This document shows positions 48,425-58,573 of a stretch of 64,000 nt of DNA, piece after piece; positions within the stretch are counted from its first letter, which is position 1, and every line of letters starts with the position of its first letter. This DNA comes from Streptomyces sp. NBC_00557 (lineage in GTDB: Bacteria > Actinomycetota > Actinomycetes > Streptomycetales > Streptomycetaceae). The stretch covers positions 1,178,001 to 1,242,000 of the forward strand of contig NZ_CP107796.1 of the NCBI RefSeq assembly GCF_036345995.1, written 5' to 3'. A program made the position numbers and the translations under genes. The notes beneath the pieces were generated by a model, which saw nothing but the letters and a program-made list of their open reading frames with translations, had not been told where the DNA came from and searched no databases.

Positions 48425-50800
48425 GTGACGACACCCGGATCCATCGAAGCAGGATCCATCGAAGGCAGGATCGCCGAGGAACTCGGCGTACGGGAGCGGC
48501 AGGTGAGGGCCGCGGTGGAACTGCTCGACGGCGGTTCGACCGTGCCCTTCATCGCCCGCTACCGCAAGGAAGCGACCGAGATGCTCGACGACGCGCAGCT
48601 GCGCACGATCGAGGAGCGGCTGCGCTATCTGCGGGAGCTGGAGGAGCGGCGCACCGCGATCCTGGAGTCGGTGCGCGAGCAGGGCAAGCTGACGGACGAG
48701 CTGGAGGCGAGGATCCGGGGCGCCGAGACCAAGGCGCGCCTGGAGGACATCTACCTCCCGTACAAGCCCAAGCGGCGCACCAAGGCCCAGATCGCGCGCG
48801 AGGCCGGCCTGGAGCCGCTGGCGGACGGCCTGCTGGGCGATCCGGGCGTGGAGCCGCTGGCGGCCGCCGCCGCGTTCGTGGACGCCGGCAAGGGCGTCGC
48901 CGACCCGCAGGCCGCGCTGGAGGGCGCGCGGGCGATCCTCACCGAGCGGTTCTCGGAGGACGCCGACCTGATCGGCGAGCTGCGCGAGCGCATGTGGGTG
49001 CGCGGACGGCTGGCCGCCAAGGTCCGGGAGGGCAAGGAGGAGGCGGGCGCGAAGTTCGCCGACTACTTCGACTTCGCCGAGCCGTTCACCGAGCTGCCGT
49101 CGCACCGCGTCCTGGCGATGTTCCGCGGCGAGAAGGAGGAGGTCCTGGACCTCGTCCTGGAGCCCGAGGAGCCCACGGAGGGCCCGTCGTCGTACGAGGG
49201 GATCATCGCGCACCGGTTCGGGATCGCCGACCGGGGCCGTCCCGCCGACAAGTGGCTGACGGACACGGTCCGCTGGGCCTGGCGCACCCGGATCCTCGTC
49301 CACCTCGGCATCGACCTGCGGCTGAGGCTGCGCACGGCCGCCGAGGACGAGGCGGTGAACGTGTTCGCGGCGAACCTGCGCGACCTGCTGCTGGCCGCCC
49401 CGGCCGGCACGCGCGCGACGCTGGGCCTGGACCCCGGTTTCCGTACGGGCGTGAAGGTCGCCGTCGTCGACGCGACCGGCAAGGTCGTCGCCACGGACGT
49501 GATCTACCCGCACGTCCCGGCGAACAAGTGGGACGAGGCCCTCGCCAAGCTGGCCCGGCTCGCCAAGGAGCACGCGGTCGAGCTGATCGCGATCGGCAAC
49601 GGCACGGCCTCCCGCGAGACCGACAAGCTCGCCGGTGAACTCATCGCCAGGCACCCGGAGCTGAAGCTCACCAAGGTGATGGTGTCCGAGGCGGGCGCGT
49701 CGGTGTACTCGGCCTCGCAGTACGCCTCGCAGGAGCTGCCCGACATGGACGTGTCGCTGCGCGGCGCGGTCTCCATCGCCCGGCGCCTGCAGGACCCGCT
49801 GGCCGAGCTGGTGAAGATCGACCCCAAGTCGATCGGCGTCGGCCAGTACCAGCACGACCTGTCCGAGGTGAAGCTGTCCCGCTCGCTGGACGCGGTGGTC
49901 GAGGACTGTGTGAACGGCGTGGGCGTGGACGTCAACACCGCGTCCGTGCCGCTGCTCGCCCGGGTGTCGGGCATCTCCTCCGGCCTCGCCGAGAACATCG
50001 TGGCGCACCGGGACGCCCACGGCCCGTTCAGGTCCCGCTCCGAGCTGAAGAAGGTGGCGCGGCTCGGCCCGAAGGCGTACGAGCAGTGCGCGGGCTTCCT
50101 GCGCATCCGCGGCGGCGACGACCCGCTGGACGCCTCCAGCGTGCACCCCGAGGCCTACCCGGTGGTCCGCCGCATGGTGAAGACGACCGGCCAGGAGGTG
50201 GCCTCCCTCATCGGCAACACGAGCGTGCTCCGCTCGCTGCGGCCCGCCGACTTCGTGGACGACACGTTCGGTCTGCCGACCGTGACGGACATCCTGAAGG
50301 AGCTGGAGAAGCCGGGCCGCGACCCGCGTCCCGCCTTCAAAACGGCCACCTTCAAGGAGGGCGTGGAGAAGATCTCCGACCTGTCCGCCGGGATGATCCT
50401 GGAGGGCGTGGTGACGAACGTGGCCGCGTTCGGCGCGTTCGTCGACATCGGCGTCCACCAGGACGGCCTGGTGCACGTGTCGGCGATGTCGAAGACGTTC
50501 GTCAAGGACCCGCGCGACGTCGTCAAGCCCGGTGACATCGTCAAGGTGAAGGTCCTCGACGTGGACATCCCGCGCAAGCGGATCGCGCTGACCCTGCGCC
50601 TGGACGACGAGGCCGCCGCGCAGCCGGGGCAGGGCGGTGGCCGGCAGCAGCGCGGCGCCCGGCCGCCCCAGCAGCGGCAGGGCGGCGGCCAGGGCCGCCG
50701 GGAGGGCCGCGGCGGCGGCCGCCAGGCGCCGGCGCCGGCCAACAGCGCGATGGCGGACGCACTGCGCCGGGCGGGCCTGCTGGATCCGAAGAAGCGGTGA
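48425..50800 (+). CDS. tex: Tex-family RNA-binding transcription accessory protein
   Basis: Protein of 791 aa, the usual Tex size. In order it has an N-terminal helical domain ([33 protein letters not shown] in parts), a YqgF/RNase-H-like domain ([22 protein letters not shown], about residue 335), a helix-hairpin-helix ([20 protein letters not shown], about 515) and an S1 domain ([20 protein letters not shown], about 655-725). A 50-residue Gln/Gly/Arg-rich tail follows. Tex binds nucleic acid and affects toxin and stress gene expression in other bacteria. The GTG at 48425 was chosen as start; the TTG at 48365 is less likely. Confidence 0.96.
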   Translation: MTTPGSIEAGSIEGRIAEELGVRERQVRAAVELLDGGSTVPFIARYRKEATEMLDDAQLRTIEERLRYLRELEERRTAILESVREQGKLTDELEARIRGAETKARLEDIYLPYKPKRRTKAQIAREAGLEPLADGLLGDPGVEPLAAAAAFVDAGKGVADPQAALEGARAILTERFSEDADLIGELRERMWVRGRLAAKVREGKEEAGAKFADYFDFAEPFTELPSHRVLAMFRGEKEEVLDLVLEPEEPTEGPSSYEGIIAHRFGIADRGRPADKWLTDTVRWAWRTRILVHLGIDLRLRLRTAAEDEAVNVFAANLRDLLLAAPAGTRATLGLDPGFRTGVKVAVVDATGKVVATDVIYPHVPANKWDEALAKLARLAKEHAVELIAIGNGTASRETDKLAGELIARHPELKLTKVMVSEAGASVYSASQYASQELPDMDVSLRGAVSIARRLQDPLAELVKIDPKSIGVGQYQHDLSEVKLSRSLDAVVEDCVNGVGVDVNTASVPLLARVSGISSGLAENIVAHRDAHGPFRSRSELKKVARLGPKAYEQCAGFLRIRGGDDPLDASSVHPEAYPVVRRMVKTTGQEVASLIGNTSVLRSLRPADFVDDTFGLPTVTDILKELEKPGRDPRPAFKTATFKEGVEKISDLSAGMILEGVVTNVAAFGAFVDIGVHQDGLVHVSAMSKTFVKDPRDVVKPGDIVKVKVLDVDIPRKRIALTLRLDDEAAAQPGQGGGRQQRGARPPQQRQGGGQGRREGRGGGRQAPAPANSAMADALRRAGLLDPKKR

Positions 50801-50839
50801 CCCTGCGGGGCTTGGGCCGCGCACCCGCCCCGGTCGGCT

Positions 50840-50874
50840 GAGAAGGCGCCCTCCACTGCGGAGGGCGCCTTCTC
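50840..50874. terminator. Bidirectional terminator between tex and the ABC-F gene
   Basis: A perfect 15-bp inverted repeat, GAGAAGGCGCCCTCC / GGAGGGCGCCTTCTC, with loop ACTGC, lies 39 bp after the tex stop and 30 bp before the convergent ABC-F stop. Confidence 0.85.
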
Positions 50875-50904
50875 GCTGCGCTCGTCGGTGCGCCCGGCGG
50901 AGCG

Positions 50905-52545
50905 CTACCGCTCGGTGACCTTCCCGTCGGCGACCTCCAGGCGCCTGGTCACGCGGACGGCGTCCAGCATGCGCCGGTCGTGGGTGACCAGGAGCAGGGT
51001 GCCCTCGTAGGAGTCGAGGGCCGACTCCAGTTGCTCGATCGCGGGCAGGTCGAGATGGTTCGTCGGCTCGTCCAGGACCAGGAGGTTGACGCCCCGGCCC
51101 TGGAGCAGCGCCAGGGCCGCGCGGGTGCGTTCGCCCGGCGAGAGGGTGGCGGCCGGGCGCAGCACATGGCCGGACCTCAGGCCGAACTTGGCGAGCAGGG
51201 TGCGCACCTCGGCCGGCTCGGTGTCGGGGACGGCCGCGCAGAACGCGTCCAGCAGGGTCTCGGGGCCGTGGAAGAGCCCCCGGGCCTGGTCCACCTCGCC
51301 GACCAGGACGCCCGAGCCCAGCGCGGCGTGCCCGGAGTCCAGCGCGACCCGGCCCAGCAGGGCGCCGAGCAGGGTGGACTTGCCGGAGCCGTTCGCGCCG
51401 GTCACCGCGACCCGGTCCGCCCAGTCGATCTGCAGGGACACCGGGCCGAAGGTGAAGTCGCCGCGCCGCACCTCGGCGTCCCGCAGGGTGGCCACGACCG
51501 CTCCGGAGCGCGGGGCGGAGGCGATCTCCATGCGCAGCTCCCACTCCTTGCGCGGTTCCTCGACCACCTCCAGGCGTTCGATCATGCGCTGGGTCTGCCG
51601 CGCCTTGGCGGCCTGTTTCTCGCTGGCCTCGCTGCGGAACTTGCGGCCGATCTTGTCGTTGTCGCTGCCGGCCTTGCGCCGGGCGTTCTTCACGCCCTTG
51701 TCCATCCAGGCCCGCTGCATCTGCGCGCGCTCCTGGAGCGCGGCCCTCTTGCCGGCGTACTCCTCGTAGTCCTCCCGCGCATGCCGGCGCGCCACCTCGC
51801 GCTCCTCCAGGTAGGCCTCGTAGCCGCCGCCGTAGAGGTTGATCCGCCGCTGGGCCAGATCGAGTTCGAGGACCTTGGTGACGGTGCGGGCGAGGAACTC
51901 GCGGTCGTGGCTGACGACGACCGTGCCCGCGCGCAGCCCGGTGACGAAGCGTTCCAGGCGCTCCAGGCCGTCGAGGTCGAGGTCGTTGGTGGGCTCGTCC
52001 AGGAGGAAGACGTCGTAGCGGGACAGCAGGAGCGAGGCGAGTCCGGCGCGGGCCGCCTGGCCACCGGACAGGGAGGTCATCGGCTGGTCCAGGCCGACGG
52101 CGAGGCCGAGGGAGTCGGCGACCTCCTCCGCACGCTCGTCGAGATCGGCGCCGCCGAGGCCGAGCCAGCGCTCCAGGGCGGTGGCGTAGGTGTCGTCGGC
52201 GCCGGGCAGCCCGTCCACGAGCGCCTGCGTGGCCTCGTCCATGACGCGCTGGGCCTCGGCCACCCCCGTGCGCCGGGCCAGGAACTCCCGGACGCTCTCC
52301 CCCGGCCTGCGCTCCGGCTCCTGCGGCAGATGGCCGACGGTCGCGGTCGGCGGGGACAGCCGCAGCTCGCCCCGCTCGGGTGCGGCGAGCCCGGCGAGCA
52401 GCCTCAGCAGGGTGGACTTGCCCGCACCGTTGGCGCCGACGAGACCGATCACGTCGCCGGGCGCGACGACCAGGTCGAGCCCGGAGAACAGGGAGCGGTC
52501 GCCGTGCCCGGCGGCGAGGTCCTTCACGACGAGTGTGGCAGTCAT
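50905..52545 (-). CDS. ABC-F family ATPase
   Basis: Soluble ATPase of 546 aa with two ABC domains and no membrane segment. Walker A motifs are LVGANGAGKSTLLRLLAGLA (about 34) and VTGANGSGKSTLLGALLGRV (about 360). Signatures are TSLSGGQAARAGLA and ATLSPGERTRAALALL; Walker B regions are DVFLLDEPTNDLDL and NLLVLDEPTNHLDL. The interdomain linker (EEYAGKRAALQERAQMQRAW) is the ribosome-contacting ABC-F feature. Members rescue or regulate ribosomes or protect them from antibiotics; the resistance subgroup cannot be assigned from this sequence. It lies 36 bp downstream of an uncharacterised gene on the same strand and may share its promoter. Confidence 0.94.
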   Translation of the reverse strand: MTATLVVKDLAAGHGDRSLFSGLDLVVAPGDVIGLVGANGAGKSTLLRLLAGLAAPERGELRLSPPTATVGHLPQEPERRPGESVREFLARRTGVAEAQRVMDEATQALVDGLPGADDTYATALERWLGLGGADLDERAEEVADSLGLAVGLDQPMTSLSGGQAARAGLASLLLSRYDVFLLDEPTNDLDLDGLERLERFVTGLRAGTVVVSHDREFLARTVTKVLELDLAQRRINLYGGGYEAYLEEREVARRHAREDYEEYAGKRAALQERAQMQRAWMDKGVKNARRKAGSDNDKIGRKFRSEASEKQAAKARQTQRMIERLEVVEEPRKEWELRMEIASAPRSGAVVATLRDAEVRRGDFTFGPVSLQIDWADRVAVTGANGSGKSTLLGALLGRVALDSGHAALGSGVLVGEVDQARGLFHGPETLLDAFCAAVPDTEPAEVRTLLAKFGLRSGHVLRPAATLSPGERTRAALALLQGRGVNLLVLDEPTNHLDLPAIEQLESALDSYEGTLLLVTHDRRMLDAVRVTRRLEVADGKVTER

Positions 52546-52581
52546 CAGGACGCCGATCCTAATGGGCCGGGCGTCCGCGGC

Positions 52582-53613
52582 TCAGCCGTGTCGTCCGCCG
52601 GTGACCGGTGCCGTGAGCACGCCTCCCGCCGTGCGCGCCACGAGGTACGCCTCTCCCCGCAGCGCCCGCGGGTCCAGCGGGAGACGGTGCCGGCCGGGCT
52701 CCAGCACGCCGTCGAACACCTCGCGGGTGTGGGTGCGGTGCAGCCGGTCGAGGCGGTAGGCGGTGATCCGCACCCGGCAGGCCGAGGTCACCTCGACCTC
52801 CGCGGCGCCGTCGGCGGCGGTGAACCCGGTGAGCCGGCGCCGCGTGAGCGGGCTGCGGTCCAGGGCGTGCTCGATCTGGGCCACCAGCAGCGGCACGACC
52901 GGCGCCAGGCCGTCCACCCGGGCGACCTCGGCGCCCGCCCGCTCGAACGCTTCCAGTACGGCGGCCCGTTCGGCCTCGCCGACCGCGCGGCCGAAGGCGA
53001 CGGCGCCGTAGCCGCGCAGTTCCTCGGCGGGGACGGCGCGGGCGTCCTCGGTGATGTCGGCGCCGATGCCGATGGTGCGCAGCGCGGCGGCCAGCCTGGC
53101 GAGCACGGCGACCCGGGCGCCGATCAGCAGGACCCGGCGGCGGGGCGCGGCGGCCCCGTCCATCAGGGCGCCGAGCGCCGCCCGGTACTCGGCGCCCCGG
53201 AACCGGTAGGGGCCTATGCCGTGGTAGCCGTTGAGTTCCAGGTCGGCGTGCTCGTCCGTCTGCCAGGCGAAGTCCCGCCAGATGTAGTCCTCGCCGTCGC
53301 GCCGGATGACGGCGGTGACCGCTCCGCAGGCCAGGTCCGCGCACTCGGGGCAGCCGTAGATGACGAACCGGCCGTCGGGGAGCGGTGGTTCGGCCTCCAG
53401 CAGCAGGGCGCGCACCTGCGCGGTGAAGATGGCGGGCGGGACGTCCGAGGCGAGCGGGGAGACGGCGTCCAGGTCGGACAGCCGGAACAGCAGCGGACGG
53501 CCGTCCACGACGAAGTCCATGAAGTCGCGGTGGAGCTGGTAGCCGCCGTCGGCGAGCACACCGCCGGCGCGGATCGCCGGTGCCAGGCCGAAGGTGGCGT
53601 ATACGGCAGACAT
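52582..53613 (-). CDS. Uncharacterised conserved protein (343 aa)
   Basis: I do not recognise a characterised family. The first 135 residues contain the Cys cluster IYGCPECADLACGAVTAVIR (three Cys near residue 100) preceded by LHRDFMDFVVDGRPLLFRLS and followed by DYIWRDFAWQTDEHADLELN. The middle third begins with a Rossmann-like strand-turn RRVLLIGARVAVLARLAAAL near residue 167. The last third is beta-rich. I recall close relatives in Streptomyces, annotated only as 'oxidoreductase' or hypothetical. The Cys cluster could bind metal or be redox-active. It is divergent from the D-amino-acid oxidase gene, with 77 bp between starts, and has no ribosome site; a GATACT box 6 nt before the ATG suggests leaderless expression. 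Confidence 0.8.
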   Translation of the reverse strand: MSAVYATFGLAPAIRAGGVLADGGYQLHRDFMDFVVDGRPLLFRLSDLDAVSPLASDVPPAIFTAQVRALLLEAEPPLPDGRFVIYGCPECADLACGAVTAVIRRDGEDYIWRDFAWQTDEHADLELNGYHGIGPYRFRGAEYRAALGALMDGAAAPRRRVLLIGARVAVLARLAAALRTIGIGADITEDARAVPAEELRGYGAVAFGRAVGEAERAAVLEAFERAGAEVARVDGLAPVVPLLVAQIEHALDRSPLTRRRLTGFTAADGAAEVEVTSACRVRITAYRLDRLHRTHTREVFDGVLEPGRHRLPLDPRALRGEAYLVARTAGGVLTAPVTGGRHG

Positions 53614-53678
53614 GCTGTGAGTATCCCCACACGGACAGCGATGTGAGCGCGGCATGTCGGAACCGGCCGGACAGGATC

Positions 53679-53690
53679 TATCGTCCTGGC
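53679..53690 (+). promoter_or_regulatory. Leaderless -10 box of the D-amino-acid oxidase gene
   Basis: TATCGT (53679-53684) fits TAnnnT and stands 6 nt before the GTG at 53691. No ribosome site is present. The -35 region is weak (TGTCGG, 18 bp upstream). Confidence 0.45.
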
Positions 53691-54629
53691 GTGGACAGCG
53701 AGCCGAATGACGAAGCGATCGTGGTCGGAAGCGGGGTCGCCGGGCTCACGACGGCCGTGGTGCTGGCCGAGTCCGGGCGCCGGGTGCGGGTGTGGGCGCG
53801 TGAGCCGGCCGAGCGTACGACCTCGGCGGTCGCCGGCGGCCTGTGGTGGCCGTACCGCATCGAACCGGAGCCGCTGGTGGGCGCCTGGGCGCTTGCGTCC
53901 CTCGCCGTGTACGAGGAGTGGGCGGACCGGCCGGAGGAGACCGGCGTACGCCTGGTCGACGGCGTACACCGGGGGACCCGGCTGGACGAACTGGGCGCCT
54001 GGGCGGGCCGGGTGCCGGGCCTGCGGGCGGTGCCGGAGGGCCTGGCGGCACGGCTGCCGGTGATCGACATGCCGGTGCATCTGGCGTGGCTGCGGGAGCG
54101 GCTCGCGAAGGCGGGAGGCGTGGTGGAGGCGCGTGAGGTGACCGACCTCGCCGCGCTGCCGGCGCCCGTCGTCGTCAACTGCACCGGCCTGGGCGCGCGT
54201 TCGCTGGTGCCGGACCCGGCGGTGCGTCCGGTGCGCGGGCAGCTGGTCGTCGTGGAGAACCCGGGGATCACCGGCTGGTTCACCTCCGTCGGCCACTCCT
54301 CCGCCGCGTCCACGTACTTCATCCCGCAGCCGGGCGGGCTGCTGCTCGGCGGCACGGCGGAGGAGGACGACTGGTCCCTGGACCCGGATCCGGCCACCGC
54401 GGCGGCGATCGTCGCCCGCTGCGCGGAGGTCCGGCCGGAGATCGCCCGGGCCCGTGTCCTCGCCCACCGCGTGGGGCTCCGCCCGGCCCGGGAGGCGGTA
54501 CGGCTGGAACGGCAGCCGCTGCCGGACGGGCGCGTGCTGGTGCACAACTACGGTCACGGCGGCGCCGGGGTGACGGTGGCGTGGGGGTGCGCCCGGGAGG
54601 CGGCGGAGCTGGCGTTCCCCGCCGCCTGA
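53691..54629 (+). CDS. D-amino-acid oxidase
   Basis: FAD enzyme of 312 aa that oxidises D-amino acids to keto acids, ammonia and peroxide. The dinucleotide motif is AIVVGSGVAGLTTAVVLAES (about residues 7-26). Family markers are SAVAGGLWWPYRIEP, VVNCTGLGARSLVPD, VRPVRGQLVVVENPG and the C-terminal signature VLVHNYGHGGAGVTVAWGCA (about 283-302), which is diagnostic for DAAO. The GTG at 53691 is favoured by its position just after the -10 box; the frame is open upstream to 53580. It is divergent from the uncharacterised 343-aa gene. Confidence 0.94.
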   Translation: MDSEPNDEAIVVGSGVAGLTTAVVLAESGRRVRVWAREPAERTTSAVAGGLWWPYRIEPEPLVGAWALASLAVYEEWADRPEETGVRLVDGVHRGTRLDELGAWAGRVPGLRAVPEGLAARLPVIDMPVHLAWLRERLAKAGGVVEAREVTDLAALPAPVVVNCTGLGARSLVPDPAVRPVRGQLVVVENPGITGWFTSVGHSSAASTYFIPQPGGLLLGGTAEEDDWSLDPDPATAAAIVARCAEVRPEIARARVLAHRVGLRPAREAVRLERQPLPDGRVLVHNYGHGGAGVTVAWGCAREAAELAFPAA

Positions 54630-54768
54630 AAGGGCGCCGTTCGGCCGGGGGCCGTTCACCCGCGCGGACGGGGTGTTCCCCCCTCTCGGCTTCGCCCGAG
54701 CAGGCGCACCCCTACTTCCCACCCGTGGAGCGAGCGCACCCCCGCCGCCCACCCGTGCCGCCTGGAGG

Positions 54769-54802
54769 TCCCCCAGGCCCTCGAGGCGCCGGCGCTGGGG
54801 GA
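54769..54802. repeat. Streptomyces-type palindromic element TCCCCCAG...CTGGGGGA
   Basis: Inverted arms TCCCCCAG and CTGGGGGA enclose 18 bp in the gap between two convergent genes (54630-54883). Elements of this form are scattered in Streptomyces intergenic regions. Just before it (54703-54757) lies an imperfect direct repeat with the core GCGCACCCC...CCCACCCGT. Confidence 0.55.
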
Positions 54803-54883
54803 GGCACCACTGCCCGCGGCTACGGCGCCTCCCGTGCCGGCGGGACTGCGACGTCCCAAGGGACGCCCTGCGGCGCGTCCCCG

Positions 54884-56863
54884 TCAGCCGAGCGGGACGT
54901 GCCGAGCCGGGTGCGTTGCGCGAACCCCCTTCAGAAGCGCCGGCCCCGGTCGCACCGGCGCGCTGCCCGCCGTGGCGCGGGCGAACGCCGCCGCGCCGCC
55001 GACCAGCGGGAGGTTCGCCGTCGTGCCCGGCAAGAACACCGTCAGAGTCGGCTTCGTGGACGGCGGGTCGATGAGGTCCCGGTCCGTGCCGGCGATGACC
55101 AGCGCCAGCCGGTGCCCCTTGGGAACGACGTGGTCGGTGGCCGCCAGCCGCAGGGTCATCGTGTACGCCCTGCCCGGGGTGAGCGGGACGCCCTTGCCGA
55201 GGGAGGCGTAGTGGCCGAGGTCGGCCCAGCCCCGGCTGAACACGGTGTAGTCGACCCTTGCCGTCCTGGCCGCCGTCTCCTTGAAGCAGGCGCTGTCCCC
55301 GGCCGTGCTCTCTCCCCAGCAGCTGCGGGAGGCCAGCGTGGTGATGCCCTCCCCGGCGTCGGCGTAGTCGCGGACGGTGTCCGGGCCGACGTCGACCAGC
55401 ACGGCGGACAGGTGGGCCGACGCGGTGGTCGGCGTCGCGGTCACCGTGACCGTGGCCGAGCCGGACAGGCGCAGGTCGTGCGTGAGCGGTGCGGTGAGGA
55501 AGCCGGCCTTCTCCGGGGTCGGCGTGGTGAGGCGGCCCGCCCAGTCGGTCTCGCTCAGCTTCGGGTCGTCGGTGAAGGTCTCCGTGCCGCGGGCCGGGCG
55601 CAGGCCGAGCGTGCCGACTCCCGCCCGGGTGCCGGGGGCCGGGTGGAGGACGGCGGTGCCGGTGGTCCGCGGGGGCCAGACCCGGGAGGTGACCCACTGG
55701 TCGGGGTGGCGTTCGATGTCGGCCATCGGCTCGCGGTCGATGCCGTTGTCGTAGCCGAGGAGTTCGTGGTCGAACCAGCGGTGGAGGGTGTCCACCCAGG
55801 CGCCGCGCCGGTAGTCGAAGGGGTCGACGTGCCCGGTCTGCGAGAGCCAGATCTTGCGCTCGACGCCGTGCCGGGCGAGGGCGTCCCACCACTGCCCGAG
55901 GTGCTTGGTGCGGACGTTGAGGTCCTGCATGCCGTGCACCAGGAACACGCTGGCGCGCACCTTGGCCGCGTCCTTGACGTAGTCCCGCTCGGTCCACAGC
56001 GGGGTCCAGTCGCCGCTGCGCGGGCTGCCGTCGGCGAGTTTCTTCCGTACGGCCGCGCAGTGGGCGTGCGCCGCGTCGTTCTCGACGTACCCGGCCAGCT
56101 CGTCGGGGCCGCCGTCGTACAGCGGGGCGCCCTGCGCGACGTAGTAGTCGTACCAGGAGGAGATGGCGCTGATGGGGACGACGGTCCTCAGGCCCTGGAC
56201 GCCGGTGGCGGCCACGCCGTTGGCGATCGTGCCGTCCCAGCTCTTGCCGATCATGCCGGTCCGTCCGTCGGTCCAGCCGGCCCGGACGGTCTTCGTGCCG
56301 GCCCGGCTGGTGTACCCCGTGGCGCGGCCGTTCAGCCAGTCGACGACGGCCTTCGCGGACTGGATGTCGGAGCGGCCGCCGACGTCGACGCAGCCGTCGG
56401 AGCGGTTGGTGCCGGCGAGGTCGACGCCGACGAAGGCGTAGCCGCGGGGCACGAAGTAGTTGTCGTAGAACAGCGGCATCTGGACGACACGGCCCTGCGG
56501 GTCGTACGTCTTGACCTGGCTCTCGTTGCCGCGTCCGCAGCAGGAGTAGTAGGGGCTCGCGTCCATGATGACGGGCACCTTGCGGCCCTGGCGGGCGGGC
56601 TCGGACGGCCGGACGATGTCGGCGGCGACGCGATCGGTCCTGCCGTCGCCGTCCTCGTCGAGACCGGTGTCCACCCACACGGACTCGCGGACGGCGTGGG
56701 CGTAGGAGTAGACGGGCCGGCTCTCCCGTGGGGCCGGGCTGATGGCGGTGGCGGCCCGGGCGGCGGTCGGGGTGAGGAACGCGGCCGTCAGGACGGCGAC
56801 GACCGCGGTCGCGAGCGCTCTCCAGATCGTGGAGCGAGCGGGAAGGGGGATGCGTGTCGGCAT
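54884..56863 (-). CDS. Secreted X-Pro dipeptidyl-peptidase (CocE/NonD, S15 family)
   Basis: Secreted serine peptidase of 659 aa. A signal peptide covers residues 1-38 (basic start, LATAVVAVLTAAFLTPTAARA, then ATA). The alpha/beta-hydrolase core has DASPYYSCCGRGNES, the nucleophile elbow MIGKSWDGTIANGVA (about residue 228), the acid Asp in LVHGMQDLNVRT (about 320) and the His in LSQTGHVDPFDYRRG (about 350). A C-terminal jelly-roll domain with GHRLALVIAGTDRD follows, as in S15 X-Pro dipeptidyl-peptidases. It would release X-Pro dipeptides from extracellular peptides. The neighbouring M1 peptidase gene is divergent, so the two may share a nutrient-peptide role. Confidence 0.94.
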   Translation of the reverse strand: MPTRIPLPARSTIWRALATAVVAVLTAAFLTPTAARAATAISPAPRESRPVYSYAHAVRESVWVDTGLDEDGDGRTDRVAADIVRPSEPARQGRKVPVIMDASPYYSCCGRGNESQVKTYDPQGRVVQMPLFYDNYFVPRGYAFVGVDLAGTNRSDGCVDVGGRSDIQSAKAVVDWLNGRATGYTSRAGTKTVRAGWTDGRTGMIGKSWDGTIANGVAATGVQGLRTVVPISAISSWYDYYVAQGAPLYDGGPDELAGYVENDAAHAHCAAVRKKLADGSPRSGDWTPLWTERDYVKDAAKVRASVFLVHGMQDLNVRTKHLGQWWDALARHGVERKIWLSQTGHVDPFDYRRGAWVDTLHRWFDHELLGYDNGIDREPMADIERHPDQWVTSRVWPPRTTGTAVLHPAPGTRAGVGTLGLRPARGTETFTDDPKLSETDWAGRLTTPTPEKAGFLTAPLTHDLRLSGSATVTVTATPTTASAHLSAVLVDVGPDTVRDYADAGEGITTLASRSCWGESTAGDSACFKETAARTARVDYTVFSRGWADLGHYASLGKGVPLTPGRAYTMTLRLAATDHVVPKGHRLALVIAGTDRDLIDPPSTKPTLTVFLPGTTANLPLVGGAAAFARATAGSAPVRPGPALLKGVRATHPARHVPLG

Positions 56864-57059
56864 GCGCGGACGGTACTGCGGTCAACTCCCGTACAGAAGA
56901 GGGACTCGCGGCGATCCGTGGGCTCGTGACGGCCGAATGGCGATCGTGTGACAGCGGGTGCCATGGACAGGCCGGCGGCCACAGGCACTGAATAGGCTCC
57001 GGACAGGTTCTCGACGAATCTTCCGAACGGACCTTCCGTCCCGACGACTTGGAGCTGAC

Positions 57060-58562
57060 GTGCACCGCAGAATCATCGCGCCCGGCGCACTGGCGGCGGC
57101 CTCCCTCCTGCTGGCGATCCCGGCATCGGCCGCGAGCTACTCCCCCGGCGCGCCGGGCATCGGCGACCCCTACTACCCGTACTACGGCAACGGCGGCTAC
57201 GACGTCTCGCACTACGACCTGAGGCTCCAGTACCAGCCGAAGACGGACGAGTTGCAGGGCACGGCGACGATCCTGGCGCGGACCACGCAGGACCTGTCCA
57301 GCTTCGACCTGGACTTCCTGCTGGACGTCAGTGAGGTCCGGGTCAACGGCGCGAAGGCCGCCTTCACGCGCGCCCAGCAGCACGAGCTGGTGGTCACGCC
57401 GAAGACGCCGCTGGCCAAGGGCACGCCGGTCACGGTGGTGGTCCGCTACAGCGGGGTGCCGTCGGCGAAGAGCGCCTACGGCTTCACCACCTGGCACCGC
57501 ACCCCGGACGGCGCGGTCGCGGCCGACGAGCCCGAGGCCGCGTGGTGGTGGTTCCCGAGCAACGACCACCCGAGCGACAAGGCCACCTACGACGTGTCGG
57601 TGGCCGTGCCGGACGGCACCCAGGCCCTGTCCAACGGCACGCTGCAGTCGACGAGTTCGAAGCTCGGCTGGACCCGCTACACCTGGCGGCAGAACAAGCC
57701 GCAGGCCACCTACCTCGCCACCCTCGCCATCGGGAAGTTCGACATCACCACCAGCACCTCGGAGGGCGGGGTGCCGGTCGTCAACGCCTACAGCAAGGAC
57801 CTCGGCGACGACGAGGGGGCCGCGCGGGCGAGCGTGGAGCGCACCGGGGAGATCGTCGACTGGCTGAGCGGCTACTTCGGGCCATATCCGTTCAGCACCG
57901 CGGGCGGTTATGTCCCCCACACCACCACCGGGTACGCGCTGGAGACGCAGACCCGGGTCTACTACAGCCCCAAGCAGTTCGCGAACGGCTCCAACACCTC
58001 GGTGGTCGTGCACGAGCTGGCCCACCAGTGGTACGGCGACGACGTGTCGCTCAAGGGCTGGAAGGACATCTGGATCAACGAGGGCTTCGCCCGGTACGCG
58101 CAGTGGCTGTGGTCGGAGCACGAGGGCGAGGGCACCACGCAGGAACTCGCCGACTACGTGTACGCCTCCCACCCGGCCGACGACGCGTTCTGGACGGTGA
58201 AGCCCGGCGACCCGGGCCCGGACGACCAGTTCGACATCGCCGTGTACGACCGCGGGGCGCTCGCCATCCAGGCGCTGCGCAACGCGGTCGGGGACGAGAC
58301 GTTCTTCCGCATCCTGAAGGGCTGGCCGAAGGAGCACGCCTACGGCAACGCCTCGGTGGCCGACTTCGAGCGCTACGCCGAGCAGGTCTCCGGCAAGCCG
58401 CTCGTCTCGCTGTTCGACACCTGGCTGTACCAGCCGTCGAAGCCGGCGGCGCCCGCGGCACGCGCCGCGTCCCTGGCGACGGCCGGCACCCAGGCGGCCC
58501 GGCCGAAGTCGTGGAAGAAGATCGAGGCGACGAACGGCCTGCACGACGCGCGCGGGCACTGA
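57060..58562 (+). CDS. Secreted M1-family zinc metallopeptidase
   Basis: Peptidase of 500 aa with a signal peptide (first 24 residues, APGALAAASLLLAIPASA, then AS). The zinc site is VVVHELAHQWYGDD ... WINEGFARYAQWLW (HExxH-x18-E, about residues 319-342). The substrate-binding GxMEN loop appears as GYALETQTR. The N-terminal beta-saddle domain is present (YDVSHYDLRLQYQPKTDELQ). M1 enzymes are aminopeptidases; the short C-terminus ends in an Ala-rich tail. The GTG at 57060 follows GGAG at 5 nt. It is 196 bp from the divergent X-Pro peptidase gene. Confidence 0.94.
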   Translation: MHRRIIAPGALAAASLLLAIPASAASYSPGAPGIGDPYYPYYGNGGYDVSHYDLRLQYQPKTDELQGTATILARTTQDLSSFDLDFLLDVSEVRVNGAKAAFTRAQQHELVVTPKTPLAKGTPVTVVVRYSGVPSAKSAYGFTTWHRTPDGAVAADEPEAAWWWFPSNDHPSDKATYDVSVAVPDGTQALSNGTLQSTSSKLGWTRYTWRQNKPQATYLATLAIGKFDITTSTSEGGVPVVNAYSKDLGDDEGAARASVERTGEIVDWLSGYFGPYPFSTAGGYVPHTTTGYALETQTRVYYSPKQFANGSNTSVVVHELAHQWYGDDVSLKGWKDIWINEGFARYAQWLWSEHEGEGTTQELADYVYASHPADDAFWTVKPGDPGPDDQFDIAVYDRGALAIQALRNAVGDETFFRILKGWPKEHAYGNASVADFERYAEQVSGKPLVSLFDTWLYQPSKPAAPAARAASLATAGTQAARPKSWKKIEATNGLHDARGH

Positions 58563-58573
58563 CCGGGGACCGG

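Noticed and set aside
53214..58559. A minus-strand open frame of 1781 codons
   Set aside because: It is antisense or out of frame to the D-amino-acid oxidase, X-Pro peptidase and M1 peptidase genes, which have clear motifs; composition is Arg/Gly/Pro-rich noise.
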